From: Flavobacterium album
Lineage (GTDB): Bacteria; Bacteroidota; Bacteroidia; Flavobacteriales; Flavobacteriaceae
Length of the DNA: 64,000 nt
Reading direction: 5' to 3'
NCBI RefSeq assembly: GCF_003096035.1
Contig: NZ_CP029186.1
Location: 571,001-635,000 of the forward strand
Positions within the stretch are counted from its first letter, which is position 1. Each line of letters starts with the position of its first letter. Positions 45,006-55,145 of this stretch are shown here, piece after piece. The notes under the pieces were generated by a model that saw only the letters and a program-made list of their open reading frames with translations, was not told where the DNA came from and searched no databases. The position numbers and the translations under genes are program-made.

Positions 45006-45980
45006 ATGAACCGTCGCTTATTCCTGAAAAATACCGGGATGGCAGGAGCTGCCCTTAGTCTTGCCGACCCATTATTATCCTGGCTTATGGAAAACGAGAA
45101 CACAACCGCTGCTAAACCTTTCTTTAAACTGTCGCTGGCGCAATGGTCGGTGCACAGGGCCATACTCGAAAAGAAAACGCTGGCAGCGCTGGATTTTGCA
45201 AAAAAAGCCCGCGAACTCGGGTTTGAAGCAGTGGAATATGTCAGCCAGCTGTATAATCCTGAAATCGAAAAAGACGGCATCAGTAAGGTGGTAAAGGAAC
45301 TCAAAAAACGCAGCCATGACCATGGTATAAAGAACGTGCTGATCATGGTGGATGGCGAAGGCGAACTGGCGGCATTGGCAAAAGCCGAAAGGGACGACGC
45401 GATAGCCAAACATTCTAAATGGGTGGATGCTGCTGCGGAACTGGGCTGCCACTCCATACGGGTAAACCTTTTTGGCGCAGGGGCGGAAAATGACTTTGAC
45501 AAATGGAAAGCGACCTCGGTTGATGGCTTGGGCAGGCTTGCGGAATATGCCCAAAAAAGCAACATCAACGTGATTGTGGAAAACCATGGCGGACTTTCGT
45601 CTGATGCGGGAAAACTGACCGATGTAATTAAGTCCATCAACCTGAAGAACTGCGGCACGCTGCCCGACTTTGGGAATTTCTGTGTAAAGCGCGATGGTGG
45701 CGAACGCTGGGGCGCACCCTGCATCGATGAATATGATAAATACAAAGGTGTGCTCCAACTAATGCCGTTTGCCCACGGCGTAAGTGCGAAGACCTATGAT
45801 TTTGATGCCAAGGGAAATGAAACGACCATTGACTACCGGAAGATGCTGAAAATTGTGAAGGAAGCAGGTTATACCGGGCACATCGGGGTGGAATACGAGG
45901 GAAGCCGGCTGAGTGAGGAAGAGGGGATAAAAGCAACGAAAGCATTATTGATAAGGGTCGCGGACGAATTAAACAAATAA
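45006..45980 (+). CDS. Sugar phosphate isomerase/epimerase (xylose isomerase-like TIM barrel), exported
   Basis: A 324-residue AP-endonuclease-2/xylose-isomerase-like TIM barrel. The N-terminus MNRRLFLKNTGMAGAALSL is a twin-arginine-like export signal, common for this group in Bacteroidetes. The core has VSQLYNPEIEKDGISKV, NVIVENHGGLSSDAG with a metal-ligand Glu-Asn-His, and YTGHIGVEYEG with the second Glu. It probably isomerises a sugar in the periplasm; the substrate is unknown. The Gfo/Idh/MocA gene opposite is a frequent functional partner. Confidence 0.86.
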   Translation: MNRRLFLKNTGMAGAALSLADPLLSWLMENENTTAAKPFFKLSLAQWSVHRAILEKKTLAALDFAKKARELGFEAVEYVSQLYNPEIEKDGISKVVKELKKRSHDHGIKNVLIMVDGEGELAALAKAERDDAIAKHSKWVDAAAELGCHSIRVNLFGAGAENDFDKWKATSVDGLGRLAEYAQKSNINVIVENHGGLSSDAGKLTDVIKSINLKNCGTLPDFGNFCVKRDGGERWGAPCIDEYDKYKGVLQLMPFAHGVSAKTYDFDAKGNETTIDYRKMLKIVKEAGYTGHIGVEYEGSRLSEEEGIKATKALLIRVADELNK

Positions 45981-45989
45981 ATAAACCAA

Positions 45990-46358
45990 ATGACTGAAAA
46001 TCTAAAAGCGTTAGAAAACAAGGATGCAATAATTGCAATAGGCAATAAAGAGCGTTCTGCCTGCAAACTTATTTCTGTTGAAGAAGTAGACGGGACATCG
46101 AAAATGAACTTTGAAAGTATTTTTCCTGTGAGAGAACTCAATGTAAATCCTGCAAACCCATGGGAAATCGCATTGTCACAAACTGCATTTGGCAAGAATT
46201 ACAGCTTTCATGCTGATGGCGATGTACAATTTATAAACGACCATCAAATTGTGTTTAAAGAAAAAGACCGGGGACTGGAGATACAACTGGATTTTAGCGA
46301 TGCAACTGTAAAAAGCACCATGATGAAATATATTGACGAACTTATTCCGAAAGGATAA
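45990..46358 (+). CDS. Hypothetical protein, unknown
   Basis: A 122-residue cytoplasmic-type protein, 10 nt after the isomerase gene and probably in the same transcript. It has no signal peptide or membrane segment. The sequence alternates charged and short hydrophobic stretches (DAIIAIGNKERSACKLIS, GLEIQLDFSDATVKSTMM). It resembles small unnamed Bacteroidetes proteins only in general features. No function is proposed. Confidence 0.6.
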   Translation: MTENLKALENKDAIIAIGNKERSACKLISVEEVDGTSKMNFESIFPVRELNVNPANPWEIALSQTAFGKNYSFHADGDVQFINDHQIVFKEKDRGLEIQLDFSDATVKSTMMKYIDELIPKG

Positions 46359-46422
46359 TGCTGTCAACAAAGTTACTCATGAAAGATAACCGGCTTTAAT
46401 AAACCTGCAATATGCTGAAGTT

Positions 46423-46884
46423 ATGAATTTCTACAAAATACTGATTGCGGCATTTTCGGCAACCAACATCATGACGACGTTCAGCTACCTCGTGTCTATA
46501 AGCTTTAAAAAACTTTTTAAGGAACCTGTGATGCTGAATTTCATACTGGAAGGTGCCGGTATCAATCTTAAAGGCCGCATGAAAAAGGTTTCGGGCTGGC
46601 TGGCACATTATCTTATAGGCTTTGCATTCGTGCTTGTCTACGAGTCGGTATGGCACTATACCAATGTAAAGTTCGGTTTCGTTTCAGGCATCGCCTTTGG
46701 CATTATCAGTGGAGTTGTAGGTGTGTCCTGCTGGCGGCTTATTTACCGGCTGCCCGACGGGAAGAGGCATGTGCCATCGAAAGAATATGGCATACAGCTC
46801 TTCTTTGGGCATATTGTTTTTGCCGTAGCCGTGGTGGTCGCGTTCAAGATCTTTAATTATGACCCGCTGTCACATATTTATTAA
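46423..46884 (+). CDS. Integral membrane protein, unknown
   Basis: A 153-residue membrane protein with four probable helices (about residues 5-27, 57-77, 84-104 and 124-145). A loop carrying RLPDGKRHVPSKEYG lies before the last helix. I do not recognise a characterised family. It lies 65 nt after the preceding gene. The 301-nt stretch after it (46885-47185) shows no gene and no clear repeat. Confidence 0.65.
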   Translation: MNFYKILIAAFSATNIMTTFSYLVSISFKKLFKEPVMLNFILEGAGINLKGRMKKVSGWLAHYLIGFAFVLVYESVWHYTNVKFGFVSGIAFGIISGVVGVSCWRLIYRLPDGKRHVPSKEYGIQLFFGHIVFAVAVVVAFKIFNYDPLSHIY

Positions 46885-47185
46885 TTGACTACATTCAATT
46901 ACAGAAGTATTGAACTAATCTTTACGGTTTAATCATAATGCCTGATATTTTAGGGCTTACCCGTTTCCAACGCCAACTGCTAACAGCCTATTTGCACGTA
47001 AAATTACCTTTCTGATAAAAACAGGTAAAACCCACTGATATCCTTACCATTACATCCATTACATTTACCACATTGTTAAAATCTTAAACACCACCAACCT
47101 TACTAAAACTAAGATTAATTTTCATGTGTATATAGCGCAATAAATATTATATTTATTGTCGAATTATTTACACGATCTTACATTA

Positions 47186-48757
47186 ATGGACAAATTCCCA
47201 TTTTACCTTATCATTATCGCGGTGATATTGCTGCTGATCATGCTGGCTAACAAAATAAAAGTAGCCTATCCCGTGCTGCTCGTGCTTGCAGGGTTGGGTA
47301 TCAGTATTATTCCCGGCATACCTGAATTGCAAATGAAGTCGGAAACTATATTTATACTGTTTCTGCCACCTTTACTGTATGAAGCCGCATGGAATATATC
47401 ATGGAAAGAACTATGGAAATGGCGCCGTATCATCGGGAGTTTTGCCTTTATCGTTGTATTCTTCTCGGCGATCTCCGTAGCATTGGTGGCCAATTATTTT
47501 ATACCCGGTTTTTCGTTGGCGCTGGGATTGTTGCTGGGCGGCATCGTTTCGCCACCGGACGCCGTTAGTGCGGGCGCAATACTGAAATTTGTAAAAGCAC
47601 CGCGTCGTGTACGCTCCATACTGGAAGGTGAAAGCCTGCTGAATGACGCATCATCACTTATTATTTTTCGTTTTGCGCTTATTGCGGTTGCTACAGGGCA
47701 GTTCGTATGGCATGAGGCAGCCCTTAGCTTTTTATGGATGGTAGCGGGCGGCATTGGCATAGGCGTGGCAATAGGCTACATCATCATGAAAATACACAAA
47801 TTTTTGCCGACAGATGCCAACAGCGATATCGTACTGACTATCCTGACACCCTACATCATGTACATTGCCGCCGAGGAAGTGCACAGCTCGGGGGTGCTTG
47901 CCGTTGTGAGCGGCGGCCTGCTGCTGTCTAACCATCGCCTTCAATTCCTTAGCAGCACCTCGCGACTTCGCGGATATAACGTTTGGGAAAGCCTTGTTTT
48001 TGTGCTAAACGGATTGATATTTATGTTCATTGGGCTTGACCTGCCCCAGATTACGTCCGGGCTTGGAAACGTAAGCATGCCCACGGCTATAGGTTACGGG
48101 CTGCTGATAACCGGTGTTTTGATCGTGGGGCGCATTGTTGCTGCTTATGGGGCTGTGGTTGTTACGCTCATTGCCCGGAATTTTATAACCGTGGCCGACA
48201 GGTCTAATCCCGGTATAAAAGGCCCATTCCTCATAGGGTGGTCCGGGATGCGGGGTGTGGTATCGCTGGCTGCGGCATTATCCATACCCTTGCAACTGGA
48301 AGATGGCACCACGTTCCCCCAACGAAACCTTATCCTCTTTATCACTTTTGTTGTTATATTGGCCACCCTGCTTTTACAGGGTCTTACATTGCCTTTGCTT
48401 ATACGGAAATTCCACATAAAAGACCCAGACTACATTATGCCGGAAGACGAGCTTTACAATAAATTGCGGAATATGATGTCGCAGCATGCGCTCGACCACC
48501 TAAGATCGAATTATAAAAAACAGCTTGGTGAACATACTGCCCTCCAGCAAATAGCGCAAAAATGGGAGACCAGCCGCGCAGGCATAAAAGAGCCCGGCAT
48601 GAACGCAGAGTCGAAAGAAATATACCGCGCCCTGCTAAACCACCAACGCGAGTGGCTGCATGATAAAAATTCAGCAAAACAAAGCCTTGACGAAGAGATC
48701 GTCAGGAGGCTGTATGTTTACCTTGATTTGGAGGAAGAGAAATTGCAGTATTTTTAA
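47186..48757 (+). CDS. CPA1-type Na+/H+ antiporter
   Basis: A 523-residue cation:proton antiporter with about 12 hydrophobic segments in the first 410 residues. The ion-site motif SPPDAVSAGAIL lies near residue 120, and EGESLLNDASSLIIFR (typical of the CPA1 family) near 152. GMRGVVSLAAALS near residue 353 is also conserved. The cytoplasmic C-terminus of about 110 residues is charged and helical. It exchanges Na+ (or K+) for H+ at the inner membrane. The start at ATG 47186 is preferred over a TTG 30 nt upstream. Confidence 0.92.
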   Translation: MDKFPFYLIIIAVILLLIMLANKIKVAYPVLLVLAGLGISIIPGIPELQMKSETIFILFLPPLLYEAAWNISWKELWKWRRIIGSFAFIVVFFSAISVALVANYFIPGFSLALGLLLGGIVSPPDAVSAGAILKFVKAPRRVRSILEGESLLNDASSLIIFRFALIAVATGQFVWHEAALSFLWMVAGGIGIGVAIGYIIMKIHKFLPTDANSDIVLTILTPYIMYIAAEEVHSSGVLAVVSGGLLLSNHRLQFLSSTSRLRGYNVWESLVFVLNGLIFMFIGLDLPQITSGLGNVSMPTAIGYGLLITGVLIVGRIVAAYGAVVVTLIARNFITVADRSNPGIKGPFLIGWSGMRGVVSLAAALSIPLQLEDGTTFPQRNLILFITFVVILATLLLQGLTLPLLIRKFHIKDPDYIMPEDELYNKLRNMMSQHALDHLRSNYKKQLGEHTALQQIAQKWETSRAGIKEPGMNAESKEIYRALLNHQREWLHDKNSAKQSLDEEIVRRLYVYLDLEEEKLQYF

Positions 48758-48760
48758 TCT

Positions 48761-49669
48761 TTACAAAATCCCCGAAGCCGCCATCCATTCTTTCAGGCGG
48801 TCCATCCATTTATCCTCAGTGGTCTTGTTATCCATTCCGTAGCCGTGTCCTCCATGAGGGTAAAGTATCATTTCGCTGAATATCTTATATTCCTGCAGTG
48901 CCTTATAATACGCAATGCTGTTGCCCACAGGTACCAGATCATCGTCGGCAGAATGCACCAGGAAAGCAGGAGGGGTTTGGGCAGTTACCGCCAGTTCATT
49001 AGAATAAAATAATGCCTGGTTCGGACTGGCAATTTTGCCCAGCAGGTTTTCGCGGCTTCCCGCATGGGTGAGGCTGTTGGAAAAACTGATGACCGGATAA
49101 ATAAGTATGGAGAAGTCCGGGCGCAGCGATATGTTTTCAGGGTTATCAATCACGCCCTTGTCAAAATGGGTAGAAGCCGTTGCCGCGAGGTGTCCTCCTG
49201 CCGAAAAGCCCATAACGCCAATCTTCGATACATCTATATTCCATTCTGCCGCGTGTTCGCGAACCATTTGCAGTGCGCGCTGTACATCCTGCAGCGGCCC
49301 GATGCTTTTGTCATTCATAGTCGCATCATTCGGCAGCCGGTATTTAAGCACGAATGCCGTCACGCCCCAGCTGTTGAGCACGCGCGCCACATCGGCCCCT
49401 TCATGTCCCGAAGCGAGTATGCCGTAGCCACCTCCGGGGCAGATAATGACCGAGCTTTTCATTGGCGAAGGCTTTACCGGCTTATAAACCGTGAGCGTAG
49501 GCACCGAGACATTGCTGATGATAAGAATACCGGAACTGTTCACCTCCGATTTTTCTGTATCGGGAGAAGGCTTGCTGTTGGGAATGGCTTTTTCGTATAG
49601 AGGCAGGACTTGCTGCGCATTGGTAGTTGTAGCCAACAGGAGTGCCATCAGGAGTAAAAACTGCTTCAT
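48761..49669 (-). CDS. Secreted alpha/beta hydrolase (esterase-like)
   Basis: A 302-residue alpha/beta hydrolase of the BD-FAE/xylan esterase-like group. A signal peptide covers residues 1-19 (MALLLATTTNAQQ). The oxyanion segment is ICPGGGYG near 76-83, the nucleophile Ser156 lies in GFSAGG (154-159), the acid in HSADDDLVP, and the His in HGGHGYG. It may deacetylate plant polysaccharides; the substrate is inferred. The start at 49669 gives the signal peptide; an upstream in-frame ATG does not improve it. Confidence 0.88.
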   Translation of the reverse strand: MKQFLLLMALLLATTTNAQQVLPLYEKAIPNSKPSPDTEKSEVNSSGILIISNVSVPTLTVYKPVKPSPMKSSVIICPGGGYGILASGHEGADVARVLNSWGVTAFVLKYRLPNDATMNDKSIGPLQDVQRALQMVREHAAEWNIDVSKIGVMGFSAGGHLAATASTHFDKGVIDNPENISLRPDFSILIYPVISFSNSLTHAGSRENLLGKIASPNQALFYSNELAVTAQTPPAFLVHSADDDLVPVGNSIAYYKALQEYKIFSEMILYPHGGHGYGMDNKTTEDKWMDRLKEWMAASGIL

Positions 49670-49858
49670 GTTTGTAAATTCCTGTAAAAATAGTAAAGTG
49701 GCTGTAATATACATATGCTTTTGCGGGTAGAGTTAAAGGAAACTTGTAGTATATACGAAGGATTTTTACAGATTTTTCTTAAAAAAAATAATTCGCTTTA
49801 TACTAAATTGTAAACCTTACCGTTCAAATTAAAATAAGCCCCCGAATATAAAAATTAC

Positions 49859-49866
49859 TATATTTG
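49859..49866 (+). promoter_or_regulatory. TAnnTTTG promoter element for the metal-efflux operon, leaderless
   Basis: TATATTTG ends 3 nt before the ATG at 49870. Transcription would start at or within the start codon region. Confidence 0.55.
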
Positions 49867-49869
49867 CCC

Positions 49870-50247
49870 ATGCGCCACAAACTACTCAGTTTTTTTATCT
49901 GCCTGCTTACAAGCACCATACTGCTTGCGCATGCTGTTGTGCCGCACCACCATGAGCAGGAACATGCAATACTTCGGCATCACCATCATGAGGCCGATGG
50001 CGGACTGAAAGGCATTTTTACGACGCATTGCCATTCCATCGACTGTTTTACATCGGTAGCAAAACATGCCGCATCAGAACGTACCGGAAATAAGCACATC
50101 GGGTATGCTGTGCTTTCAGAAAATATCACCCCTGTTGCCGGCATACGTTTTATCCAGCCTAAAAACTATGTTCCTTTTAGTTATACCCACAGTTCTTTCC
50201 ATTTAATAAATATTGATTTCCGGGGTCCGCCTGAATTCAGCGTTTAA
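49870..50247 (+). CDS. Small His-rich exported protein of the metal-efflux operon
   Basis: A 125-residue protein. The N-terminal hydrophobic segment (about 5-21) is a signal peptide or anchor. Histidine clusters follow directly (PHHHEQEH, RHHHHEAD) and the mature part has CHSIDC, all potential metal ligands. It resembles small proteins found upstream of RND metal pumps in Bacteroidetes. Its position at the head of the operon, with a promoter 3 nt before the start, suggests it is a metal sensor or buffer. The start is at 49870; a TTG 6 nt earlier lies inside the promoter element. Confidence 0.72.
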   Translation: MRHKLLSFFICLLTSTILLAHAVVPHHHEQEHAILRHHHHEADGGLKGIFTTHCHSIDCFTSVAKHAASERTGNKHIGYAVLSENITPVAGIRFIQPKNYVPFSYTHSSFHLINIDFRGPPEFSV

Positions 50248-50292
50248 TTTAAACCTGAATTTAAGTACTTACATAAATCAAAATTTATTACA

Positions 50293-50544
50293 ATGAAAAA
50301 AATATTTATTGCCATGGCGCTTGCCTTCGCGGTATTGACAGCCTGCAACAAAAAAACCGAAAGCCATGAAGGCCATGACCACAGCGGCCACGAACATTAT
50401 GAGGGCGATGGCCACGACCACAGCAAAGACAACCTTAAGGGTGACGGCGCAGCATCCCAGGAAGAGTTTACCGTGGGGAATGATACTGTGAAACATACTG
50501 ATAACGATGGGCATGATCATGCCCATGACGGACACCAACATTAG
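50293..50544 (+). CDS. Small His-rich lipoprotein of the metal-efflux operon
   Basis: An 83-residue lipoprotein with lipobox Cys18 (VLTAC). The mature part is almost entirely His/Asp/Gly-rich (EGHDHSGHEHYEGDGHDH ... DGHDHAHDGHQH), a sequence built to bind divalent metals in the periplasm. It sits 5 nt before the RND adaptor gene, so it is translated in the same operon. It probably buffers or delivers metal to the pump; this is an inference from composition and context. Confidence 0.78.
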   Translation: MKKIFIAMALAFAVLTACNKKTESHEGHDHSGHEHYEGDGHDHSKDNLKGDGAASQEEFTVGNDTVKHTDNDGHDHAHDGHQH

Positions 50545-50549
50545 AAGCG

Positions 50550-52040
50550 ATGCAACGACATATAACAGCGCTGCTGTTGCTGTTGCTGGCCCTCACAGGC
50601 TGCGACGGCAATAAAGGCAGCGCTGCCAAAGGTACCGAAGCGGAACCTTTGGCCCAAACGCTGTATACGGATAAGACAGAACTTTTCGTTCAGTACAACC
50701 CGTTAATTGTTGGTGAAGTTTCTACAATGGCTGCACACCTTACACGCCTTGGGGATGTTTTTAAGCCGCTTACCGATGCCAAAGTAACCATCAGCCTTAT
50801 CGTAAATGGCAAGGGCATAAAGAACACGGCACCTGCACCCGAAAAGGGCGGGCTCTATGTGATCGACCTGAAGCCGTCTGCTGCAGGCAAGGGTACTTTG
50901 GTAATTGACATAGTGTCTAAAGATCTTACCGACAAATTTACCATTGACAATGTGGAAGTTTATGCGAATGCAGAAGCAGCGCAGAAAGCGGCACACCACT
51001 ATGAAGATGCCGGCGCCATCGCCTTTTCGAAAGAGCAGGCATGGAATATAGAGTTTGCAACAACTCCGGCAGTAAAGCAGGATTTCCATGAAGTGATACG
51101 TACCAATGGCCAACTGGTATCGGCTCCCGGTGATGAAATGGTTATTGCCGCAAACGCTGATGGCATTGTACGCTTTTCGGGCAGTAAAGCCCAGGCAGGC
51201 ATGGCCGTACAGCAGGGTACTGCCCTGTTTACCATATCGGGTGACAACCTCACGCAGCGCAATGTAGATTCTTCAATAAGGGAAGCAAAAGCTAACTACC
51301 TGAAGCTGAAAACCGACTACGAGCGTGCCTCCGAGCTTATTAAAGACAAGATCATTTCGCAAAGGGAATTCCAGACCACAAAACTGGCCTACGAAAATGC
51401 GCTGAACGACTACAATACCGTTTCTAAGAATTATTCCGGCAAAGGCCTGAATATTGTGTCGCCAATGAGCGGCTTTATAAGTTCTGTCAGCGTAACCGAC
51501 GGGCAGTTTGTGCAGGCCGGGGCACCATTGGCAACCATATCAAAAAACAAGAGGCTGCTGCTTAAGGCCAATGTATCGCAGCGTTATTTCAGCAAATTGC
51601 CGGGCTTTGCTTCGGCCAACTTTACGCTGCCAGACGGCAAAACGTATGACACCAACGACCTCAACGGAAAGGTAGCCTCATTCGGAAAAAGTGCGGCAGC
51701 CAATTCGGCGTTCCTTCCCATCAGCTTCGAGATCGACAATACAGGCGGGCTTATCTCGGGCTCCACTGTACAGGTATTCCTGAAATCGGACAGTGTAGCC
51801 AATGCATTGGTTATCCCGTTTGCATCAATAATGGAAGAGCAGGGCATTTATTATGTATATGTGCAGACCGGCGGCGAAAGCTTTGCTAAAAGAGAAGTAC
51901 AGCTGGGAGCCAATGACGGTAAAAATGTACAGGTACTAAAAGGCGTAACTGAAGGCGAAAGGGTTGTTTCGAAAGGGGCTTACCAGATAAAATTATCGTC
52001 GGCTTCCGGAGCCATGCCGGCACATTCCCACGAACATTAA
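50550..52040 (+). CDS. RND heavy-metal efflux periplasmic adaptor (CusB/CzcB type)
   Basis: A 496-residue membrane-fusion protein with lipobox Cys18 (LALTGC). Residues about 35-160 form an additional N-terminal beta-sandwich-like domain, seen in Bacteroidetes homologues. The adaptor core follows: barrel-sandwich (GIVRFSGSKAQAGMAVQQG), a coiled-coil hairpin around residues 230-290 (REAKANYLKLKTDYERASEL), and a second half (GLNIVSPMSGFISSVSV). The C-terminus ends in His (AHSHEH). It links the inner-membrane pump at 52050 to the TolC-type channel at 55135. Confidence 0.92.
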   Translation: MQRHITALLLLLLALTGCDGNKGSAAKGTEAEPLAQTLYTDKTELFVQYNPLIVGEVSTMAAHLTRLGDVFKPLTDAKVTISLIVNGKGIKNTAPAPEKGGLYVIDLKPSAAGKGTLVIDIVSKDLTDKFTIDNVEVYANAEAAQKAAHHYEDAGAIAFSKEQAWNIEFATTPAVKQDFHEVIRTNGQLVSAPGDEMVIAANADGIVRFSGSKAQAGMAVQQGTALFTISGDNLTQRNVDSSIREAKANYLKLKTDYERASELIKDKIISQREFQTTKLAYENALNDYNTVSKNYSGKGLNIVSPMSGFISSVSVTDGQFVQAGAPLATISKNKRLLLKANVSQRYFSKLPGFASANFTLPDGKTYDTNDLNGKVASFGKSAAANSAFLPISFEIDNTGGLISGSTVQVFLKSDSVANALVIPFASIMEEQGIYYVYVQTGGESFAKREVQLGANDGKNVQVLKGVTEGERVVSKGAYQIKLSSASGAMPAHSHEH

Positions 52041-52049
52041 CCGGAAGCG

Positions 52050-55000
52050 ATGCTAAATAAAATGATACAATTTGCATTGCACAACAGGTTAATTGTTGTC
52101 ATTGCAAGCACGCTTCTTATCGTGTTCGGCACCATTACGGCCTCCCGCATGGAGGTGGACGTATTCCCAGACCTTACTGCACCAACCGTTGCCATACTTA
52201 CGGAGGCACACGGGATGGCCCCTGAGGAGGTGGAGAAACTGGTTACTTTCCCATTGGAGACTTCGGTGAACGGCGCTACTAATGTACGCAGGGTGCGAAG
52301 CTCATCGTCATCCGGGCTTTCTATCGTATGGGTAGAATTCGAGTGGGATACTGATGTGTACCTTGCCCGCCAGATCATCAACGAAAAGATTGCTTCCGTT
52401 AGCGAGCGCCTGCCGGAAAATGTAGGCAACCCTACCATGGCGCCGCAATCGAGCATTATGGGCGAGATCATGTATGTTACGCTGACGGCAGATAAAACAT
52501 CGACCATGGACCTGCGCACTATAGCCGACTGGACCCTGCGCCCAAGGCTGCTTGCCACAGGCGGGGTTGCCCAGGTGGTCGTGAACGGCGGCGATTATAA
52601 GCAATACCAGATACTGGCATCCCCGGATAAAATGCGCTACTATGGTATTACCCTTGCCGAGCTTTCAGAAGCGGCAAAGTCAGCTAATGGGAATTCATCG
52701 GGCGGTTTTATCAATGAATTCGGGAATGAATATACCATAAAAGGCACCGGGCGTACCAGCGATATTGCCGAGATAGGCCGGTCGGTAGTAAAGGTAGTTG
52801 GCGGCAACAGCGTAAAGATCGAGGACATTGCCGCGATACAGATAGCTGCGGCCCCCAAGATTGGCGATGCAGCCAAAAGCGGCAAGCCGGCGGTGGTAAT
52901 GACCATCCAGAAACAGCCATCGACCAATACGCTGGAACTGACAGAAAAGATCGACGGGGTTATTGCCGACCTGAGGAAGACCATCCCAAAAGATATCCAT
53001 GTGGATACGCATGTATTCCGGCAGGCAGATTTTATCGAATCATCCATAAGCAATATCCAAAAGACCCTGATGGAAGGTACCATTTTTGTAGTGGTGATAT
53101 TATTCCTTTTCCTGATGAACTGGAGGGCGACCGTAATATCCTTACTGGCTATACCGCTTTCGCTGATCGTGGCCATCCTTACACTGAAATGGCTGGGACT
53201 TACCATCAATACCATGAGCCTTGGCGGAATGGCCATTGCTGTAGGCGACCTGGTGGATGATGCCATCATTGATGTGGAGAACGTTTACAAGCGCCTTCGC
53301 GAAAATGCCCGCCTGCCACTGGAGAAGCAAAAGAAAAAACTCACGGTAATATTTGATGCCTCTTTAGAAATACGGTCATCCGTGATCAATGCAACGTTTA
53401 TTATCATTGTAGCGTTCATTCCGCTGTTCTTCCTTACCGGTATGGAAGGAAGGCTGCTGGCCCCGCTGGGAATCGCATTTATCGTGGCGCTTTTTGCCTC
53501 GCTGGTTGTTTCGATAACGCTTACCCCGGTACTGTGCAGCTACCTGCTCACCAAAGAATCGATGCTGAAAAAGAGGGAAAAGGAAAGCTGGCTGGTGGAA
53601 AAGCTACAGCATGGATACACGAATGCCCTGAAACGGGTAATGAATAATAAGAAAACTGCAATAGGTACAGCATCCGGATTATTCCTGATAGCCATAGTAT
53701 TGCTCACCCAGCAGGGAAGGAGCTTCCTCCCGGAATTCAATGAGGGCTCGCTTGTGATATCAGCCGTGACGCTGCCGGGAATTTCGCTTGAAGAAAGCAA
53801 CAAGGTTGGTACGCAGGTAGAAAAGGCCTTGCTGTCAGTTCCCGAAATAAAAGTGACCACACGAAGGACGGGCCGTGCCGAGCTTGACGAGCATACGCAG
53901 GGCGTGAACTCTTCGGAAATAGAAGCGCCGTTCCATCTTGAAGACCGCAACCGGGAAGCCTTTATGGAAGATGTGCGCGAAAAGCTGTCGGGGATATCGG
54001 GCGTGAATATCACGATTGGGCAGCCTATCAGCCACCGTATTGACCATATGCTGTCGGGAACCAGGGCGAACATAGCGATCAAGATATTCGGCTCCGACCT
54101 CAGTAAGCTGTCCACACTTTCCAACCAGGTAAAAAACAGCATACAGGACATAGAAGGCCTGGTAGACGTGAGCACTGAGCAGCAGATCGAGATACCGCAG
54201 ATACAGATACGGCCCAAACGGGACATGCTGAATTTTTACGGCATTACCATAGGGGAATTCAACAAATTTGTGGATGTGGCTTTTGCAGGCGAAAAGGTTT
54301 CGGAGATATACGAAGGCAACCGCACATTCGACCTTATCTTAAAATTTGACGACGACAACCGCGGCAGGATAGAGAACATCCGGAACACGATGATAGACAG
54401 CCATGACGGGCAGAAAATCCCGCTGGAATACGTAGCCGATATCGTGAGCACTTCCGGTCCGAACACCATCAGCCGGGAGAACGTGCAACGTAAGACAGTA
54501 GTGTCGGCAAACGTAGCAGGACGCGACCAGAAGAGCGTTGTGGAGGAGATCAGGAAAGCTATCGATGAAAAGATAACGCTCCCGGAAGGCTACCACATAG
54601 AATATGGCGGGCAGTTTGAAGCCGAAGCCGAAGCCTCCAAAACACTGGTAATCGCTTCACTTCTTTCGCTGTTGGTCATATTCCTTATCCTGTTCCAGGA
54701 ATTCAAAAAGATAAAGACAGCCTCAATTATATTGACCAACCTTCCGTTGGCATTAATAGGGGGCGTGCTCAGCATTTACTTTACAAGCGGCATCCTGAGC
54801 ATTCCGGCCATCATCGGGTTCATTACCTTATTTGGTGTTGCCACACGGAATGGCATTCTACTGGTATCGCATTATAAAACACTGCAGGCGGAGGGCCACA
54901 CGCTTTATGACACCGTGATACAGGGTTCTAAAGACCGACTAAGCCCCATACTGATGACTGCACTTACTGCCGGCCTGGCGCTCATACCGCTGGCCATTGC

Positions 55001-55145
55001 GAGCGACCTTCCCGGTAACGAGATACAGAGCCCGATGGCAAAAGTGATCCTGGGCGGGCTGCTTACCTCTACCCTGCTGAATATTTTTATTGTACCCGTG
55101 GTGTACTACCTGTCTAATCAAAAAAAGAAGGAAGATGCGTTATAG
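52050..55145 (+). CDS. CusA/CzcA family heavy-metal RND pump
   Basis: A 1031-residue inner-membrane RND transporter of the heavy-metal (HME) class that uses the proton gradient to export divalent or monovalent metal cations. Twelve membrane helices in the 1+5+1+5 pattern are visible. The N-terminal DVFPDLTAP (37-45) and the TM4 proton-relay motif GDLVDDAIIDVE (399-410, with Asp/Asp/Glu) are diagnostic for HME-RND. The metal (Cu/Ag or Co/Zn/Cd) cannot be fixed from sequence. It starts 9 nt after the adaptor and overlaps the TolC gene by 11 nt. Confidence 0.95.
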   Translation: MLNKMIQFALHNRLIVVIASTLLIVFGTITASRMEVDVFPDLTAPTVAILTEAHGMAPEEVEKLVTFPLETSVNGATNVRRVRSSSSSGLSIVWVEFEWDTDVYLARQIINEKIASVSERLPENVGNPTMAPQSSIMGEIMYVTLTADKTSTMDLRTIADWTLRPRLLATGGVAQVVVNGGDYKQYQILASPDKMRYYGITLAELSEAAKSANGNSSGGFINEFGNEYTIKGTGRTSDIAEIGRSVVKVVGGNSVKIEDIAAIQIAAAPKIGDAAKSGKPAVVMTIQKQPSTNTLELTEKIDGVIADLRKTIPKDIHVDTHVFRQADFIESSISNIQKTLMEGTIFVVVILFLFLMNWRATVISLLAIPLSLIVAILTLKWLGLTINTMSLGGMAIAVGDLVDDAIIDVENVYKRLRENARLPLEKQKKKLTVIFDASLEIRSSVINATFIIIVAFIPLFFLTGMEGRLLAPLGIAFIVALFASLVVSITLTPVLCSYLLTKESMLKKREKESWLVEKLQHGYTNALKRVMNNKKTAIGTASGLFLIAIVLLTQQGRSFLPEFNEGSLVISAVTLPGISLEESNKVGTQVEKALLSVPEIKVTTRRTGRAELDEHTQGVNSSEIEAPFHLEDRNREAFMEDVREKLSGISGVNITIGQPISHRIDHMLSGTRANIAIKIFGSDLSKLSTLSNQVKNSIQDIEGLVDVSTEQQIEIPQIQIRPKRDMLNFYGITIGEFNKFVDVAFAGEKVSEIYEGNRTFDLILKFDDDNRGRIENIRNTMIDSHDGQKIPLEYVADIVSTSGPNTISRENVQRKTVVSANVAGRDQKSVVEEIRKAIDEKITLPEGYHIEYGGQFEAEAEASKTLVIASLLSLLVIFLILFQEFKKIKTASIILTNLPLALIGGVLSIYFTSGILSIPAIIGFITLFGVATRNGILLVSHYKTLQAEGHTLYDTVIQGSKDRLSPILMTALTAGLALIPLAIASDLPGNEIQSPMAKVILGGLLTSTLLNIFIVPVVYYLSNQKKKEDAL

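Noticed and set aside
44981..45745. 254-residue open frame opposite the sugar isomerase gene
   Set aside because: It is Ser/Pro/Phe-rich and low-complexity-like, fully overlaps a conserved gene, and has no family features; a reverse-strand shadow.
46885..47185. Hidden small gene or repeat in the gap before the antiporter gene
   Set aside because: The sequence is AT-rich with no open frame having codon bias, no hairpin with a T tract and no inverted arms.
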